From positions 1-47,453 of the forward strand of contig VSOB01000020.1 in NCBI GenBank assembly GCA_009774625.1: DNA of 47,453 nt, read 5' to 3'. The position numbers and the translations under genes are program-made. The stretch's first letter is position 1, and every line of letters starts with the position of its first letter. This DNA comes from Lachnospiraceae bacterium. GTDB taxonomy: Bacteria; Bacillota; Clostridia; Lachnospirales; Lachnospiraceae. Positions 33,364 to 42,017 of the stretch are shown here, in pieces. The notes under the pieces were generated by a model that saw only the letters and a program-made list of their open reading frames with translations, did not search any database and was not told the DNA's origin.

Positions 33364-34895
33364 CTTGTCTCTCCCATCCCCTCTGCCTCTTCATACAGCT
33401 TCCGCAATGCGTTTCTGTCCGTCTTTCCTGTCAGGGTCCTGGGAAACGCTTCCTGACGAAGCAGCCGGTCCGGCAGCATATAGGATGGTACCTTTTTTTT
33501 GATCTGCAGCAGGATATCCCGGTCTGTCACATCGCCCACATAACAGCATACGATATAATCTTTCTCTCCGTCATGAAAACAGCATACATGCTCGATTTCC
33601 TCCAGAGAAGATACCGCAGCCTCGATTTCTCCCAGCTCGATCCGATACCCCTGATGCTTGATCTGATAATCCTTCCTCCCCAGAAAAATCAGGTTTCCGC
33701 TCTCGTCAAATTTTCCCAGATCCCCGGTCCGGTATACCATATCCCGAAAACGGTCATGCAGCGGATTTTGTACAAAGCTCTTCTCCGATATCTCCCGGCT
33801 GTTATAATAACCAAGAGAAAGACAGCTTCCCCCGATCAGGATTTCCCCCGCCTCGCCCTCTCCGGCCTCCGTACCGTCCTCCTTCACAATAAAGATTCTG
33901 GTATTGCAGAATGGAATCCCGATGGGCAGCGTTTCATCATCCGCAAACTCCCGGTCCACAAAATAATAACTGCACACATTGGTGATCTCCGTAGGCCCGT
34001 AAAGATTGCAGTACACTGCCTCCGGCAGTGCACGCCGGTAGCGGTTCAGATGCTTGCAGGGCATCACTTCGCCGCAGAAATAAATATAGTGCAGCGCCTT
34101 CAGCCGTTCTCCGTCCAGGACTCCCGCATTGGAAAGCTGCAGCAGCGCATACGGCACCCAAAATACTGTATTGATCCGATGGGTTTCCAGATATTCCATC
34201 ATCAGTTTGGGAAACAGAAAGCATCTGCGGGGAATCAGATAGGTGGTTGCCCCCATTTTCAGGGTAGTATAGATCTCCATCGTAGACATATCAAAATGCA
34301 GCGGCACCTGATTGCCGAACCTGATCGTTTCATCAAAATGAAGCGGGCCGCAGGAATGTTCCGTAAAATCCAGCATGGATCTGTGGCAGATAGAAACTCC
34401 CTTTGGCACTCCGGTAGAGCCGCTTGTAAACAATACATACAAAAGATCGGTGTCCACAGCCTGCAAACGTATCTTCTGTAGCAATGCTTCATCCGTATGT
34501 AGCCCATCCGCCGCTTCCCCATAAGATACCATTCCGCAGGAGAAACGGAGCTGATCCAGCGTTTTTTTGTTTTTCTCATCATAAATCAGAAAAGCAGGCT
34601 CCAGCGTATCAATAATAAGCTGCATCCTTTTGGCAGGCATAGCCGAATCCAGCGGTACATAAAAGCAGCCGGCATATACCGCTCCCATAAATGCGGCGAT
34701 GCATTCCGCACTTTTTTCCATCAGGATCACCACCGGACAGCGTACCGGTATGGCATGTCCCAGATAACTGCCCACAGCCCTGGCGCTGTCTGACAGCGCC
34801 CGGAATGTCAGGCCCCTCTCGCCATCGGTAAATGCAGTCCTCTCCGGAACCCGCTTGGCTGTCTCTTCCAAATACTCCAATACATTATATAGCAT
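33360..34895 (-). CDS. Amino acid adenylation enzyme, DltA-like
   Basis: 511 residues, a free-standing adenylation domain. Core motifs: FTSGSTGVPKG at 156-166 (A3), HFDMSTMEIY at 200-209 (A4), FCGEVMP at 273-279 (as FCGEVLP in DltA), NLYGPTE at 297-303 (A5), YRTGDLG (A7), GRKDYQIKHQGYRIELGEIE (A8) and GKTDRNAL with K491 (A10). D202 in A4 corresponds to the Asp that binds the alpha-amino group in amino-acid-activating enzymes, so an amino acid is the likely substrate; which one cannot be read safely. Reaction: aminoacyl-AMP formation, then thioester loading of the carrier. It overlaps both the carrier (1 base) and the MBOAT (4 bases). Confidence 0.88.
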   Translation of the reverse strand: MLYNVLEYLEETAKRVPERTAFTDGERGLTFRALSDSARAVGSYLGHAIPVRCPVVILMEKSAECIAAFMGAVYAGCFYVPLDSAMPAKRMQLIIDTLEPAFLIYDEKNKKTLDQLRFSCGMVSYGEAADGLHTDEALLQKIRLQAVDTDLLYVLFTSGSTGVPKGVSICHRSMLDFTEHSCGPLHFDETIRFGNQVPLHFDMSTMEIYTTLKMGATTYLIPRRCFLFPKLMMEYLETHRINTVFWVPYALLQLSNAGVLDGERLKALHYIYFCGEVMPCKHLNRYRRALPEAVYCNLYGPTEITNVCSYYFVDREFADDETLPIGIPFCNTRIFIVKEDGTEAGEGEAGEILIGGSCLSLGYYNSREISEKSFVQNPLHDRFRDMVYRTGDLGKFDESGNLIFLGRKDYQIKHQGYRIELGEIEAAVSSLEEIEHVCCFHDGEKDYIVCCYVGDVTDRDILLQIKKKVPSYMLPDRLLRQEAFPRTLTGKTDRNALRKLYEEAEGMGETR

Positions 34896-35128
34896 CAGCC
34901 ATTCTCCCTCATATCCTGTACCAGGTGCCAGATCGCTTCCGCATCGTTAAAATGTTCCGGTAACAGCTCTGCCACAGTGATTTCAATGTCAAATGCATCA
35001 TTCAGCCCGTTGACAATCGAAATAATATCAAAAGAATCCAGTATGCCGTCATCAATCAGTGCCTTTTCCTCTGCAAAATCCACATCCGGTTTGATTCCCT
35101 GTAAAATCTCCAATACCTCTTCCATCAT
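34895..35128 (-). CDS. Acyl/aminoacyl carrier protein, DltC-like
   Basis: 77 residues, acidic four-helix carrier. ILDSFDIISIV at 29-39 contains Ser32, the phosphopantetheine site, in an LDSF form as in DltC instead of the DSL of fatty-acid carriers. It has GAGGAGG before the start and overlaps the SGNH gene by four bases upstream and the adenylation enzyme by one base downstream, so the adenylation enzyme and its carrier should be made in step. It needs a phosphopantetheinyl transferase from elsewhere. Confidence 0.88.
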   Translation of the reverse strand: MMEEVLEILQGIKPDVDFAEEKALIDDGILDSFDIISIVNGLNDAFDIEITVAELLPEHFNDAEAIWHLVQDMRENG

Positions 35129-36639
35129 TGCTTCCTCCTCATAATTTGATTTTGTTCACCCTGTCCTGTTTTCCGCTCTTCTTCCCATAAAATTTCATAG
35201 CCCTCTGCCTGCAATTGACGGCTGGTTTTGAAAATCCTGGTACAGATCAGTTCTCCCGTCCACCGGTCAAAAACAGCAATGCAGACATCGGCTCTTCCTT
35301 TGTGGGCAAACAGATTCTGCTCCGATCCGTCTGTATACAGTCCGGGCTTTTGATCCTCGTCCATACAGAATCTGATCGTCCCCAGAGACGTTTCCATCTC
35401 CTGCCGCGCCGGATTGGCCCATTCGAATATCTGCCCGGCTCCGTAGTCCAACAGGAAAAAATAGTCCTGCCGGCTCTCCGCCGCCATATCCAGTCCGGGC
35501 AGCGGGCCGATATTATGAAGCAGCTCCATCGTTTTCCCGTCCCGGAAACAGGCGGATGCACCGCCTACATACACTGCGCAGTTGATACTGTCATCCCTGC
35601 ACATCAGGAGAATTTCCTGCAGATTGTCTGACTCCCGGAGCATTTGATTTTTATAGTCACAGTAAGAACGGTAATCACTGCCCCATGATTCCCCATATTC
35701 CTCCAGCCGGACGGGTATCTGATAATTGTCCTGGATATACGTTCCCAGATACTCCGTCATCTTCTTAGCCCCCGATACGTTCAGATGGGTCATATCCTCA
35801 AAATCCGTCCGGGGATTTACGATCTCACAGTTTTCAGTCAGATTCAGATAGGGTACTTTATACTGCTCTGCCACTTTAGCCAGACCATGAAAATATCTCT
35901 GCTGCTCTTCCCCGATCTCAAAAGGAAGCGTGAGCAGCACCACCTGGATCCCCCGGCTCTGACAGGTCTGAATAAATTCTTCTATCAGCGCCACACTGTC
36001 CCCTTCCGGCAGTGCAGCATCCTCTTTCGGAACGGGTTCCGGCAATGTTACACTTGCAATCGTGGCACAGTACGTACTCCCCTTCGTCACTTCCTGAAAC
36101 GATGCCGGATCAAAGTCCTCCTCCCCCAGCTCCTTCCATCTGTTATGATAAGTCAGAAACGGAAATAAAATCTCCTTCTGCAGCTCCCGGTCCTCATACA
36201 GCGCCACAGTGGTTTTGATTTTCGTCCAGGACAGGGGAAAGGCATCCGCATATTCATGATAGCCGGATACCTGTGTCTCTATGGAGGATTCCTTCCAGTA
36301 CTGATCCGTGCTGAGAAATACCAGTTTGGGCTGTGTATAGTCCAGCGCCAGTTCCAGCATGGCTTTGCTGCGGCCGATTCCATTGTTTGTGGCATACAGG
36401 ACATACGACGTATATCCATAATGGGCCCACAGCTCCATCGGCAGTACCCCCGCCGCGATCTGGCTGTTGCCCACAAACAGAATATCCTCATTGGTACCGC
36501 TTTCCAAAAGCCCCCTCATCCGCTCATCCGATGTCTTATTACGGCAGACCCGTTCCGTCAGAATGCAAAAGCCCAGCCCGGCTGTCAGCGCAGTCACTGC
36601 GGTCAATATCCGGACAGCCCACTGTTTTCCGTGTTTCAT
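35125..36639 (-). CDS. SGNH-type acyl-transfer protein, DltD-like
   Basis: 504 residues from ATG 36639 (AAGGAAAAGAG upstream; the frame stays open to 36837 but that part overlaps the GT2). One N-terminal membrane segment at about 8-28, then an extracytoplasmic domain: ILFVGNSQIAAG at 53-64 with Ser59, and DFEDMTHLNVSGAKK at 279-293 with D282 and H285, the Asp-His pair of SGNH hydrolases. Like DltD, it would receive or transfer an acyl group together with the MBOAT. A C-terminal domain of about 160 residues, also present in shorter form in the SGNH protein at 17829-19124, has a beta-rich pattern that may resemble ILEI-like glycan-binding domains; this is tentative. First gene of the Dlt-like set. 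Confidence 0.83.
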   Translation of the reverse strand: MKHGKQWAVRILTAVTALTAGLGFCILTERVCRNKTSDERMRGLLESGTNEDILFVGNSQIAAGVLPMELWAHYGYTSYVLYATNNGIGRSKAMLELALDYTQPKLVFLSTDQYWKESSIETQVSGYHEYADAFPLSWTKIKTTVALYEDRELQKEILFPFLTYHNRWKELGEEDFDPASFQEVTKGSTYCATIASVTLPEPVPKEDAALPEGDSVALIEEFIQTCQSRGIQVVLLTLPFEIGEEQQRYFHGLAKVAEQYKVPYLNLTENCEIVNPRTDFEDMTHLNVSGAKKMTEYLGTYIQDNYQIPVRLEEYGESWGSDYRSYCDYKNQMLRESDNLQEILLMCRDDSINCAVYVGGASACFRDGKTMELLHNIGPLPGLDMAAESRQDYFFLLDYGAGQIFEWANPARQEMETSLGTIRFCMDEDQKPGLYTDGSEQNLFAHKGRADVCIAVFDRWTGELICTRIFKTSRQLQAEGYEILWEEERKTGQGEQNQIMRRKQ

Positions 36640-36640
36640 C

Positions 36641-37609
36641 CTACTCTTTTCCTTCCTCTTTCTCCCGCCACAGACAGGATTCGATATGATACTTGGGTCT
36701 GTGCTTTGTCTCCATATAGATTTTGCCGATGTACTCTCCGATGATGCCCAGCGACAAAAGCTGGACGCTGCCGATAAACCAGGTGGAGCAATAGCTGGAT
36801 GCCCAGCCCGGCACCGTGCGTCCTGTATAATAATCAACCACTGTGGTGATTACCATAATCACGCTGACAAAGAGCATCAGAAATCCCAGCAGCGTTATCA
36901 TCTGAAGCGGCTTGATACTGAATGAGGTGATTCCGTCCACTGCAAAAGAGATCATCTTTTTCATGGTATATTTGGATTCTCCTGCCTGCCTCTCCCGCAC
37001 ATCAAAATATACAATATCCGATGGATATCCGATGGCCGGTATCAGTCCCCTCAGAAATAAATTGACTTCCTCATATTCAGACAGGCTTTCAATGACCCGC
37101 CGGGATAAAAGACGATAGTCCGCATGATTGGTAATGACCTCACAGCCCATAAACTGCATCAGCTTATAAAATCCCAGCGCCGTATTTTTTTTGATAAAAC
37201 TGTCCGTATCTCTGGCATTGCGGACTCCGTATACCACATCACAGCCATGTTCAAACTTTTCCAGCATCAGGTCAATGGCATCCATATCCTGCTGCAGATC
37301 CGCATCCAGAGAAATCACCGCATCCGCTTTCTTTCCTGCCGTCATCAGACCTGCTAGCACCGCATTCTGATGGCCCCGGTTCCGGGAAAGGCTGATGCCG
37401 CAGAAAAGAGGATTTTTATGAAACAGCTCCGTGATAATACTCCATGTCCTGTCTCCGGAACCGTCATTGACAAACATAATTTTGCTTTCCCGGCTGATTT
37501 TCCCCTGCTCCATCAGGGTATGATATTTTCTTTCCAATGCTGCCGCCGTATCCGGAAGCACCGCTTCCTCATTATAGCAGGGCAGAACCAGATACAGGAT
37601 ACTGCTCAT
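36641..37609 (-). CDS. GtrB-like polyprenyl-phosphate glycosyltransferase (GT2)
   Basis: 322 residues. GT-A core: LVLPCYNEEAVLPDT at 7-21, FVNDGSGDRT near 46-55, RNRGHQNAVLAGL near 76-88, SLDADLQQD near 98-106. Two hydrophobic segments near 230-255 and 265-290, as in GtrB. It loads undecaprenyl phosphate with a sugar for outer-face transfer by a GT-C enzyme such as the GtrII-like proteins. Its stop is one base before the SGNH start, with the SGNH ribosome binding site inside its last codons. Confidence 0.88.
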   Translation of the reverse strand: MSSILYLVLPCYNEEAVLPDTAAALERKYHTLMEQGKISRESKIMFVNDGSGDRTWSIITELFHKNPLFCGISLSRNRGHQNAVLAGLMTAGKKADAVISLDADLQQDMDAIDLMLEKFEHGCDVVYGVRNARDTDSFIKKNTALGFYKLMQFMGCEVITNHADYRLLSRRVIESLSEYEEVNLFLRGLIPAIGYPSDIVYFDVRERQAGESKYTMKKMISFAVDGITSFSIKPLQMITLLGFLMLFVSVIMVITTVVDYYTGRTVPGWASSYCSTWFIGSVQLLSLGIIGEYIGKIYMETKHRPKYHIESCLWREKEEGKE

Positions 37610-37642
37610 ACTGCCAAACCCCTTTCTATATGTCTGATGATT

Positions 37643-38614
37643 TTATGAGTTCTCTCTCCCCGCGTCCGTATCACCCACACCCTCAATATAGCGCAGGTCA
37701 TCCCTGACCAGATAATCCGTATAGATGCCATACACTCCTTTTTGAAACAGCTTTTGTGTTTCATAAAGAGAATTGATAGTATGTACATACACTTTGATGC
37801 CCATTTCCGAAAGCAGTTCCAGATCTGCCTCCTTTGCATAGTCTTCTGACATGGTTACCACTTCAATGTCATGATCCAGGCAAAAGGCCGTAATTTTTGA
37901 CCAGGAAAGCCGGTCATAAGGGTAGTTATAAAGCGTAAAGATCCAGTCCTGAAACGGATAGACAGAGCCTGCCGTATCATAATCGGCTTCCTCATAAATC
38001 TGAATGACAAACTGCCCCATCACCTCTTCACAGTCCTGCGCACGGGCCATTTCCAAAAGCCCTGTTAAAATTTCTTCCAGATTTCCCTTACAGTCTGTTA
38101 TGATCCTCAGCTCAGGATGCTCCTTCATATAAGAAAGCAGCGCTTCCGGCCGGATGGGCGTATACTTAAAGCATACCTTTCCTTCATAAAATTCGTCATA
38201 AGCCGCCGGGTCACTCTGTACCCGTGACAGATCATCCCCATATGGCACCTGATTCAGCCTGTGAGAAATCACGATTTTTCCGTAATCAGTCCAGGCAAAA
38301 TCCAGCTCCACCGCATAACAGCCGTTTTCCAGACAATGCTCCAGCCCTTCCATACAGTTTAGATATGTCTGTCCGTCCACACCGCCGCCTGCATGCATCA
38401 CAAGCCTGTTTTCCTTTGTCCAACTGTCCTGCTCCTCCAAAGGAGCATAACCGGTCAGATCCACATCATTGCGCTTTGCATACAGTCCCGCCAGTAAGGG
38501 CGTCAGTGTTCTCTGCTTCACCCATGCCACACCCTCTGCCAGTTCATCCGCTTTGAAAAAAAGCAGCACTGCCAGAAATAAAATGCCAAGCGGCACCATC
38601 CACTTTTTCTTCAT
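37643..38614 (-). CDS. Membrane-anchored glycerophosphodiester phosphodiesterase-like protein
   Basis: 323 residues from ATG 38614 (AGGAAA about seven bases upstream). One N-terminal membrane helix at about 5-22, then a GDPD TIM barrel: HAGG at 74-77, ELD with E103 and D105 binding the metal, and SHRL with His118. The usual first HRG is HAGG here; the catalytic His pair (H74, H118) is kept. Family role: hydrolyses glycerophosphodiesters to glycerol 3-phosphate and an alcohol. It comes one base after the LtaS-like gene, which would add phosphoglycerol to the glycan, so it may remove or tune that modification. The barrel faces outside if the helix is a signal anchor. Confidence 0.83.
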   Translation of the reverse strand: MKKKWMVPLGILFLAVLLFFKADELAEGVAWVKQRTLTPLLAGLYAKRNDVDLTGYAPLEEQDSWTKENRLVMHAGGGVDGQTYLNCMEGLEHCLENGCYAVELDFAWTDYGKIVISHRLNQVPYGDDLSRVQSDPAAYDEFYEGKVCFKYTPIRPEALLSYMKEHPELRIITDCKGNLEEILTGLLEMARAQDCEEVMGQFVIQIYEEADYDTAGSVYPFQDWIFTLYNYPYDRLSWSKITAFCLDHDIEVVTMSEDYAKEADLELLSEMGIKVYVHTINSLYETQKLFQKGVYGIYTDYLVRDDLRYIEGVGDTDAGRENS

Positions 38615-38615
38615 C

Positions 38616-40652
38616 TCAGTTTCCTGTCGTTTCTCCATACCCGAACAGCTCCTGACCGCCGTCCGCCTCTTCACACATATGGTAATAAATCAACTGCAAA
38701 TATTCCGGTATCAAAGACTCTTTTTCATTCTGCGGATACCGGTTTCCCTCGCTGTCTATGATGCCGCTGCAGCTAATCACCGGATATTCCTCCTGCAGTT
38801 CCTTCAGCCAGCACTGATAAGCAGACAGAGGGATACCGGCCTCTTCCAGCACCAGCAAAGACAGGTAATTCATACTGGTCCATATGCCGTCCTCTTCCTC
38901 TATATCATAATTGGCCCAGAGGTAAAACGGCACCGCATACCGCTGCATCCGTTCCTCAGATGTCATTTCTTCTTTGGTTTTTCCAAACAGGTAGCTGTCA
39001 GACTCTGTTTCAAAACTGGGCTGATGATCTCCGAACATCAGGACGATCACCGATTCCCCATACTGTTCCAGCTCATATAAAAACTCCGAAAATGCCTGAT
39101 CACTCTCATTGGCAAGTGTCAGATACTGTTCTACTTCATCATATGCATCCGTACCCTGAAAACGGACAGTCTTTTCAATGTCCTGATAGGGCGCATGGTT
39201 CTGCATGGTCACATCGAACAGAAAAAAACGTTCATCTGACTCCTTTTCCTTCAGCAGTTTCAGGATTTCCTCATAATTCGACATATCGCTGGCATACAGG
39301 CCGTTTCGGACAGGGTACAGTCCGTCCAGATCTTCCTGAAAATACATTTCCTCAAATCCAAGGCTGGGATAGACGATGCTCCGCCGATAGGCACTGTTGG
39401 AATAAGGATGCACGGCGATGGTCCGATAACCGATGGACCTAAGCTGGGCAGGCAGCCCCATGACCGCCTCATCTCCCTGAATCATCGTGCTGTACGGCAT
39501 GGTATGATACAAAATATTGGAATCCCCCGTCAGAAATTCATATTCAGATGTGGCTGTATTCCCTCCATATATCGAAGCATAGCTATAGCCCTTTATCGTG
39601 TTATCCTCCAGTGTGCTCAGAAAAGGCAGGACGGCCGCATCCGTTTCCAGTTCCCTGAACAGAGAAAAGTCCGCCAGTGATTCATTCATAATCACGATAA
39701 TATTGGGATACTCCGTCACTTCTTTGCGTTCCCTCTCATTATCATAGCCGGAAAGCAGCGCTTCCGCCGTCTCCGGAGAATACCCCTCCGGCGGCATAAA
39801 AATCAGGTCCGGCACTTCCAGCAGCAGATTAAACAGCATACCGTTCCTGTCAGAAGAATAAGAAGCCACATAATTTCTGCTGCTCCAGAAAGAGCTGAAC
39901 GGTATGGACCATATCAGAAAAAGCGGAAGCACACAGCAGGACAGCCGGCAAATCCAGCCCTTCCCCCACCGTCTTATATCATGCTGTCCCTCCGGCGTCT
40001 CAGACACCGGCTCCGCCTCCTGCATACCGGCAGCCTTCATCGCAGCGGAACATTCTTTTGCTGTTTTCTGATACCACCGGCACAAAAAACAGAGCATCAT
40101 CAGATTGATACCAATTCCCGCCGCCATCACTCTGGTCACCTGAAAATGATAATTGCCGGCCACTTTCATGGCCGTACCTACGCTGTATGCGTCGATCACA
40201 TCCAGTCCATGTCCTCTGGCCTGTTTCAGAAACGCATTGGAAATCATAAAAAACACAATCAGGGCATCCGTCCCCCACAATGCGGTCCTGACACTTCCCG
40301 TGATACTGTAAACCAGCAGACAGATGCCAGCCACCAGCAGGATATTCACCCAATAGGGCAGAAGATACCATTCGATTTCCGTTCCTGAAATCAACCTCTC
40401 CCCGGTAAAAAACATAAACCATGCCCCAAAGAAAAGAGCGCTCAGATCCACTGCCCATCTCTTTTTCTTCCAAATCAGGGCAAGCGCCGCCAAACCGGCA
40501 AAGCCCGCGGACACTGCCCCATATTCCAGCAGCAGCTTAAGTCCCACATCCTTCCAGAAAACACGCAGCAGTCCCAATGCCAAAAAAGAAATACCAAACG
40601 CAGCCGCAAACTCTGCCGCTTCTCTGCATCCCTTTTCTTTTATCTTTTGCAA
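38616..40652 (-). CDS. LtaS/MdoB-like phosphoglycerol transferase (sulfatase fold)
   Basis: 678 residues with a TTG start (GGAG about ten bases upstream; no nearby in-frame ATG). Five to six membrane helices to about residue 255, then an extracytoplasmic alkaline-phosphatase-like domain: VIMNESLADF at 320-329 (metal ligand Glu), GGNTATSEYE at 363-372 with Thr366 in the place of the LtaS nucleophile, FDVTMQNHAPY and LMFGDHQPSF (metal ligands). Family role: takes glycerol phosphate from phosphatidylglycerol and adds it to glycans or to a growing chain. In this setting, decoration of the polysaccharide with glycerol 1-phosphate is likely, and main-chain LTA synthesis less so. Confidence 0.88.
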   Translation of the reverse strand: MQKIKEKGCREAAEFAAAFGISFLALGLLRVFWKDVGLKLLLEYGAVSAGFAGLAALALIWKKKRWAVDLSALFFGAWFMFFTGERLISGTEIEWYLLPYWVNILLVAGICLLVYSITGSVRTALWGTDALIVFFMISNAFLKQARGHGLDVIDAYSVGTAMKVAGNYHFQVTRVMAAGIGINLMMLCFLCRWYQKTAKECSAAMKAAGMQEAEPVSETPEGQHDIRRWGKGWICRLSCCVLPLFLIWSIPFSSFWSSRNYVASYSSDRNGMLFNLLLEVPDLIFMPPEGYSPETAEALLSGYDNERERKEVTEYPNIIVIMNESLADFSLFRELETDAAVLPFLSTLEDNTIKGYSYASIYGGNTATSEYEFLTGDSNILYHTMPYSTMIQGDEAVMGLPAQLRSIGYRTIAVHPYSNSAYRRSIVYPSLGFEEMYFQEDLDGLYPVRNGLYASDMSNYEEILKLLKEKESDERFFLFDVTMQNHAPYQDIEKTVRFQGTDAYDEVEQYLTLANESDQAFSEFLYELEQYGESVIVLMFGDHQPSFETESDSYLFGKTKEEMTSEERMQRYAVPFYLWANYDIEEEDGIWTSMNYLSLLVLEEAGIPLSAYQCWLKELQEEYPVISCSGIIDSEGNRYPQNEKESLIPEYLQLIYYHMCEEADGGQELFGYGETTGN

Positions 40653-40680
40653 ATTCTGTCATCTCCTACCTACGATCACA

Positions 40681-41595
40681 TTATCGGTTGTCAAAATGAA
40701 AGTTATAAAAAGAAAAATAAGGTTTCATGCCCAGGGAATTCCAGGTCCCCTGCACGATATAATTGTCAAACTGGGTGCTGGCCGTAAAACTTTTTCCGTT
40801 TTTGTATGCATAATTGATCAGGGAAGAGATCAGTGTCCGGTATCCGCCCAGCTTTCTGTGCCGGGAAGAGATGGCCGAAAGCTGCCCCTCCACCACGTGA
40901 GCATCCTCGCCGATGGTACAGAAGCCGATCGGTTCCCCCTGATACTCCACTACAAAAATCCGATTGTCCTCAAAATTCTCAAAATAGCTTTCAATCCAGT
41001 TTTCATAGATAACGCCTGCTTTTTCATCTGTCACGGAAGATATATGATACTGGCCCTGATAGGAAGCAAATGACGAGTATGTCATATCCAGAAGCTGTTC
41101 CCGGTGTTCTTTCAAATAGTCCCGTTCTGCAAAAAATACCCGGATGCCTTCCCGTTTGGGAATCTCCACTTCCCTGCCGCTGACCACCTGCTCCACCGTA
41201 CCGCCGCAGAAGATCCCGCCGGACATATATTTGTTAAAACCCTTGAGCACATCCACCACATGGGCAGGCAGACGCAGATTATAGTACCCCCGGCAGACCT
41301 GCATCTCATGCTGCAGGGCATCAAAGAGCTTTTCCATGATCTGTTCCTGATGGGCATTGTGCAGAGTATCCACCTTTGTAAAATAAAATCTGACCACATA
41401 GGCATCGAAGCCGTACAGCCCGGATACCGGTATGTTCCTGGAGATCCGATAACCCCAGACCTCCCCGCCTTCCTCATATCTGTAATTCAGCTCTTCCTTC
41501 ATGGACAGAATCTCATCCCTGATACTGCTGTAATCCCGGTTCACAAAACAGTGGCTTAACTTAAAAATATTGTCCATATATGATAATATCGGCAT
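40681..41595 (-). CDS. GNAT family N-acyltransferase
   Basis: 304 residues in two parts: an N-terminal region of about 150 residues (a degenerate GNAT-like lobe) and a C-terminal GNAT domain with FVVEYQGEPIGFCTIG near 216-231, LSAISSRHRKLGGYRTLISSLINYA near 240-264 (acyl-CoA pyrophosphate loop R-x-x-x-G-G-Y form) and an N-x-x-x-Q-G-T-W end. The layout recalls WecD/RffC-type acetyltransferases that acylate amino-dideoxyhexoses. Its ATG overlaps the MaoC-like stop by one base (TAATG), so a hydroxyacyl-CoA made by that enzyme may be its donor. Acceptor unknown; Fuc3N/Qui3N made by the fdtAB pair is a candidate. Confidence 0.8.
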   Translation of the reverse strand: MPILSYMDNIFKLSHCFVNRDYSSIRDEILSMKEELNYRYEEGGEVWGYRISRNIPVSGLYGFDAYVVRFYFTKVDTLHNAHQEQIMEKLFDALQHEMQVCRGYYNLRLPAHVVDVLKGFNKYMSGGIFCGGTVEQVVSGREVEIPKREGIRVFFAERDYLKEHREQLLDMTYSSFASYQGQYHISSVTDEKAGVIYENWIESYFENFEDNRIFVVEYQGEPIGFCTIGEDAHVVEGQLSAISSRHRKLGGYRTLISSLINYAYKNGKSFTASTQFDNYIVQGTWNSLGMKPYFSFYNFHFDNR

Positions 41596-42017
41596 TATTC
41601 TTCCTCCTTCGGCATCACAAGCGCCTCTCCCGCTATGACTTTTTTACCCTTCTGATTATAGCAGTCCGTGGAAAGCACCACTTTGTTTTTCTCTTTTATA
41701 AGTTCCTTTACCGCGATTTCCACACAAACCGTATCACCGTAATAGACCGGCCGCACAAATGTCAGCTCCTGTTTCACATAAATACTGCCTTCCCCCGGCA
41801 GCCGGGTGCCGATCACATTGGAAATAAAGCTCCCGATCAGCATGCCGTGCGCGATTTTTCCGCCAAATCTGGTGGAGGCAGCATAGGCCTGGTCCAGATG
41901 CACCGGATTGGTATCTCCCGAAACACCGGCAAACTCAAGTCCCATCTGCTCCGTCACCGGAAATTCTTCCCGCACTGTCAGTCCCACATGCAGTTCCTGT
42001 ATGGTATACCCTTTCAT
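41595..42017 (-). CDS. MaoC/PhaJ-like (R)-enoyl-CoA hydratase
   Basis: 140 residues, one hot-dog fold. GVSGDTNPVHLD at 31-42 holds the hydratase-2 Asp35 and His40, followed by FGGKIAHGMLIGSFIS at 51-66 as in PhaJ. Reaction: reversible hydration of short enoyl-CoA (crotonyl-CoA) to (R)-3-hydroxyacyl-CoA. In this locus a likely product is 3-hydroxybutyryl-CoA, used to N-acylate an amino sugar. It overlaps the GtrII-like gene upstream by four bases and the GNAT downstream by one. Confidence 0.87.
   Translation of the reverse strand: MKGYTIQELHVGLTVREEFPVTEQMGLEFAGVSGDTNPVHLDQAYAASTRFGGKIAHGMLIGSFISNVIGTRLPGEGSIYVKQELTFVRPVYYGDTVCVEIAVKELIKEKNKVVLSTDCYNQKGKKVIAGEALVMPKEEE

Noticed and set aside
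30478..36639. The ordinary dlt operon for teichoic acid D-alanylation
   Set aside because: Gene order is different, no DltX is seen, an APC permease is included, the SGNH protein has an extra domain, and the set is embedded among polysaccharide genes. Not fully excluded; see the finding.
36640..36837. N-terminal extension of the SGNH protein start to 36837
   Set aside because: The extension lies wholly within the GT2 gene, has no membrane or domain pattern and lacks a ribosome binding site; ATG 36639 is followed by a normal signal-anchor.
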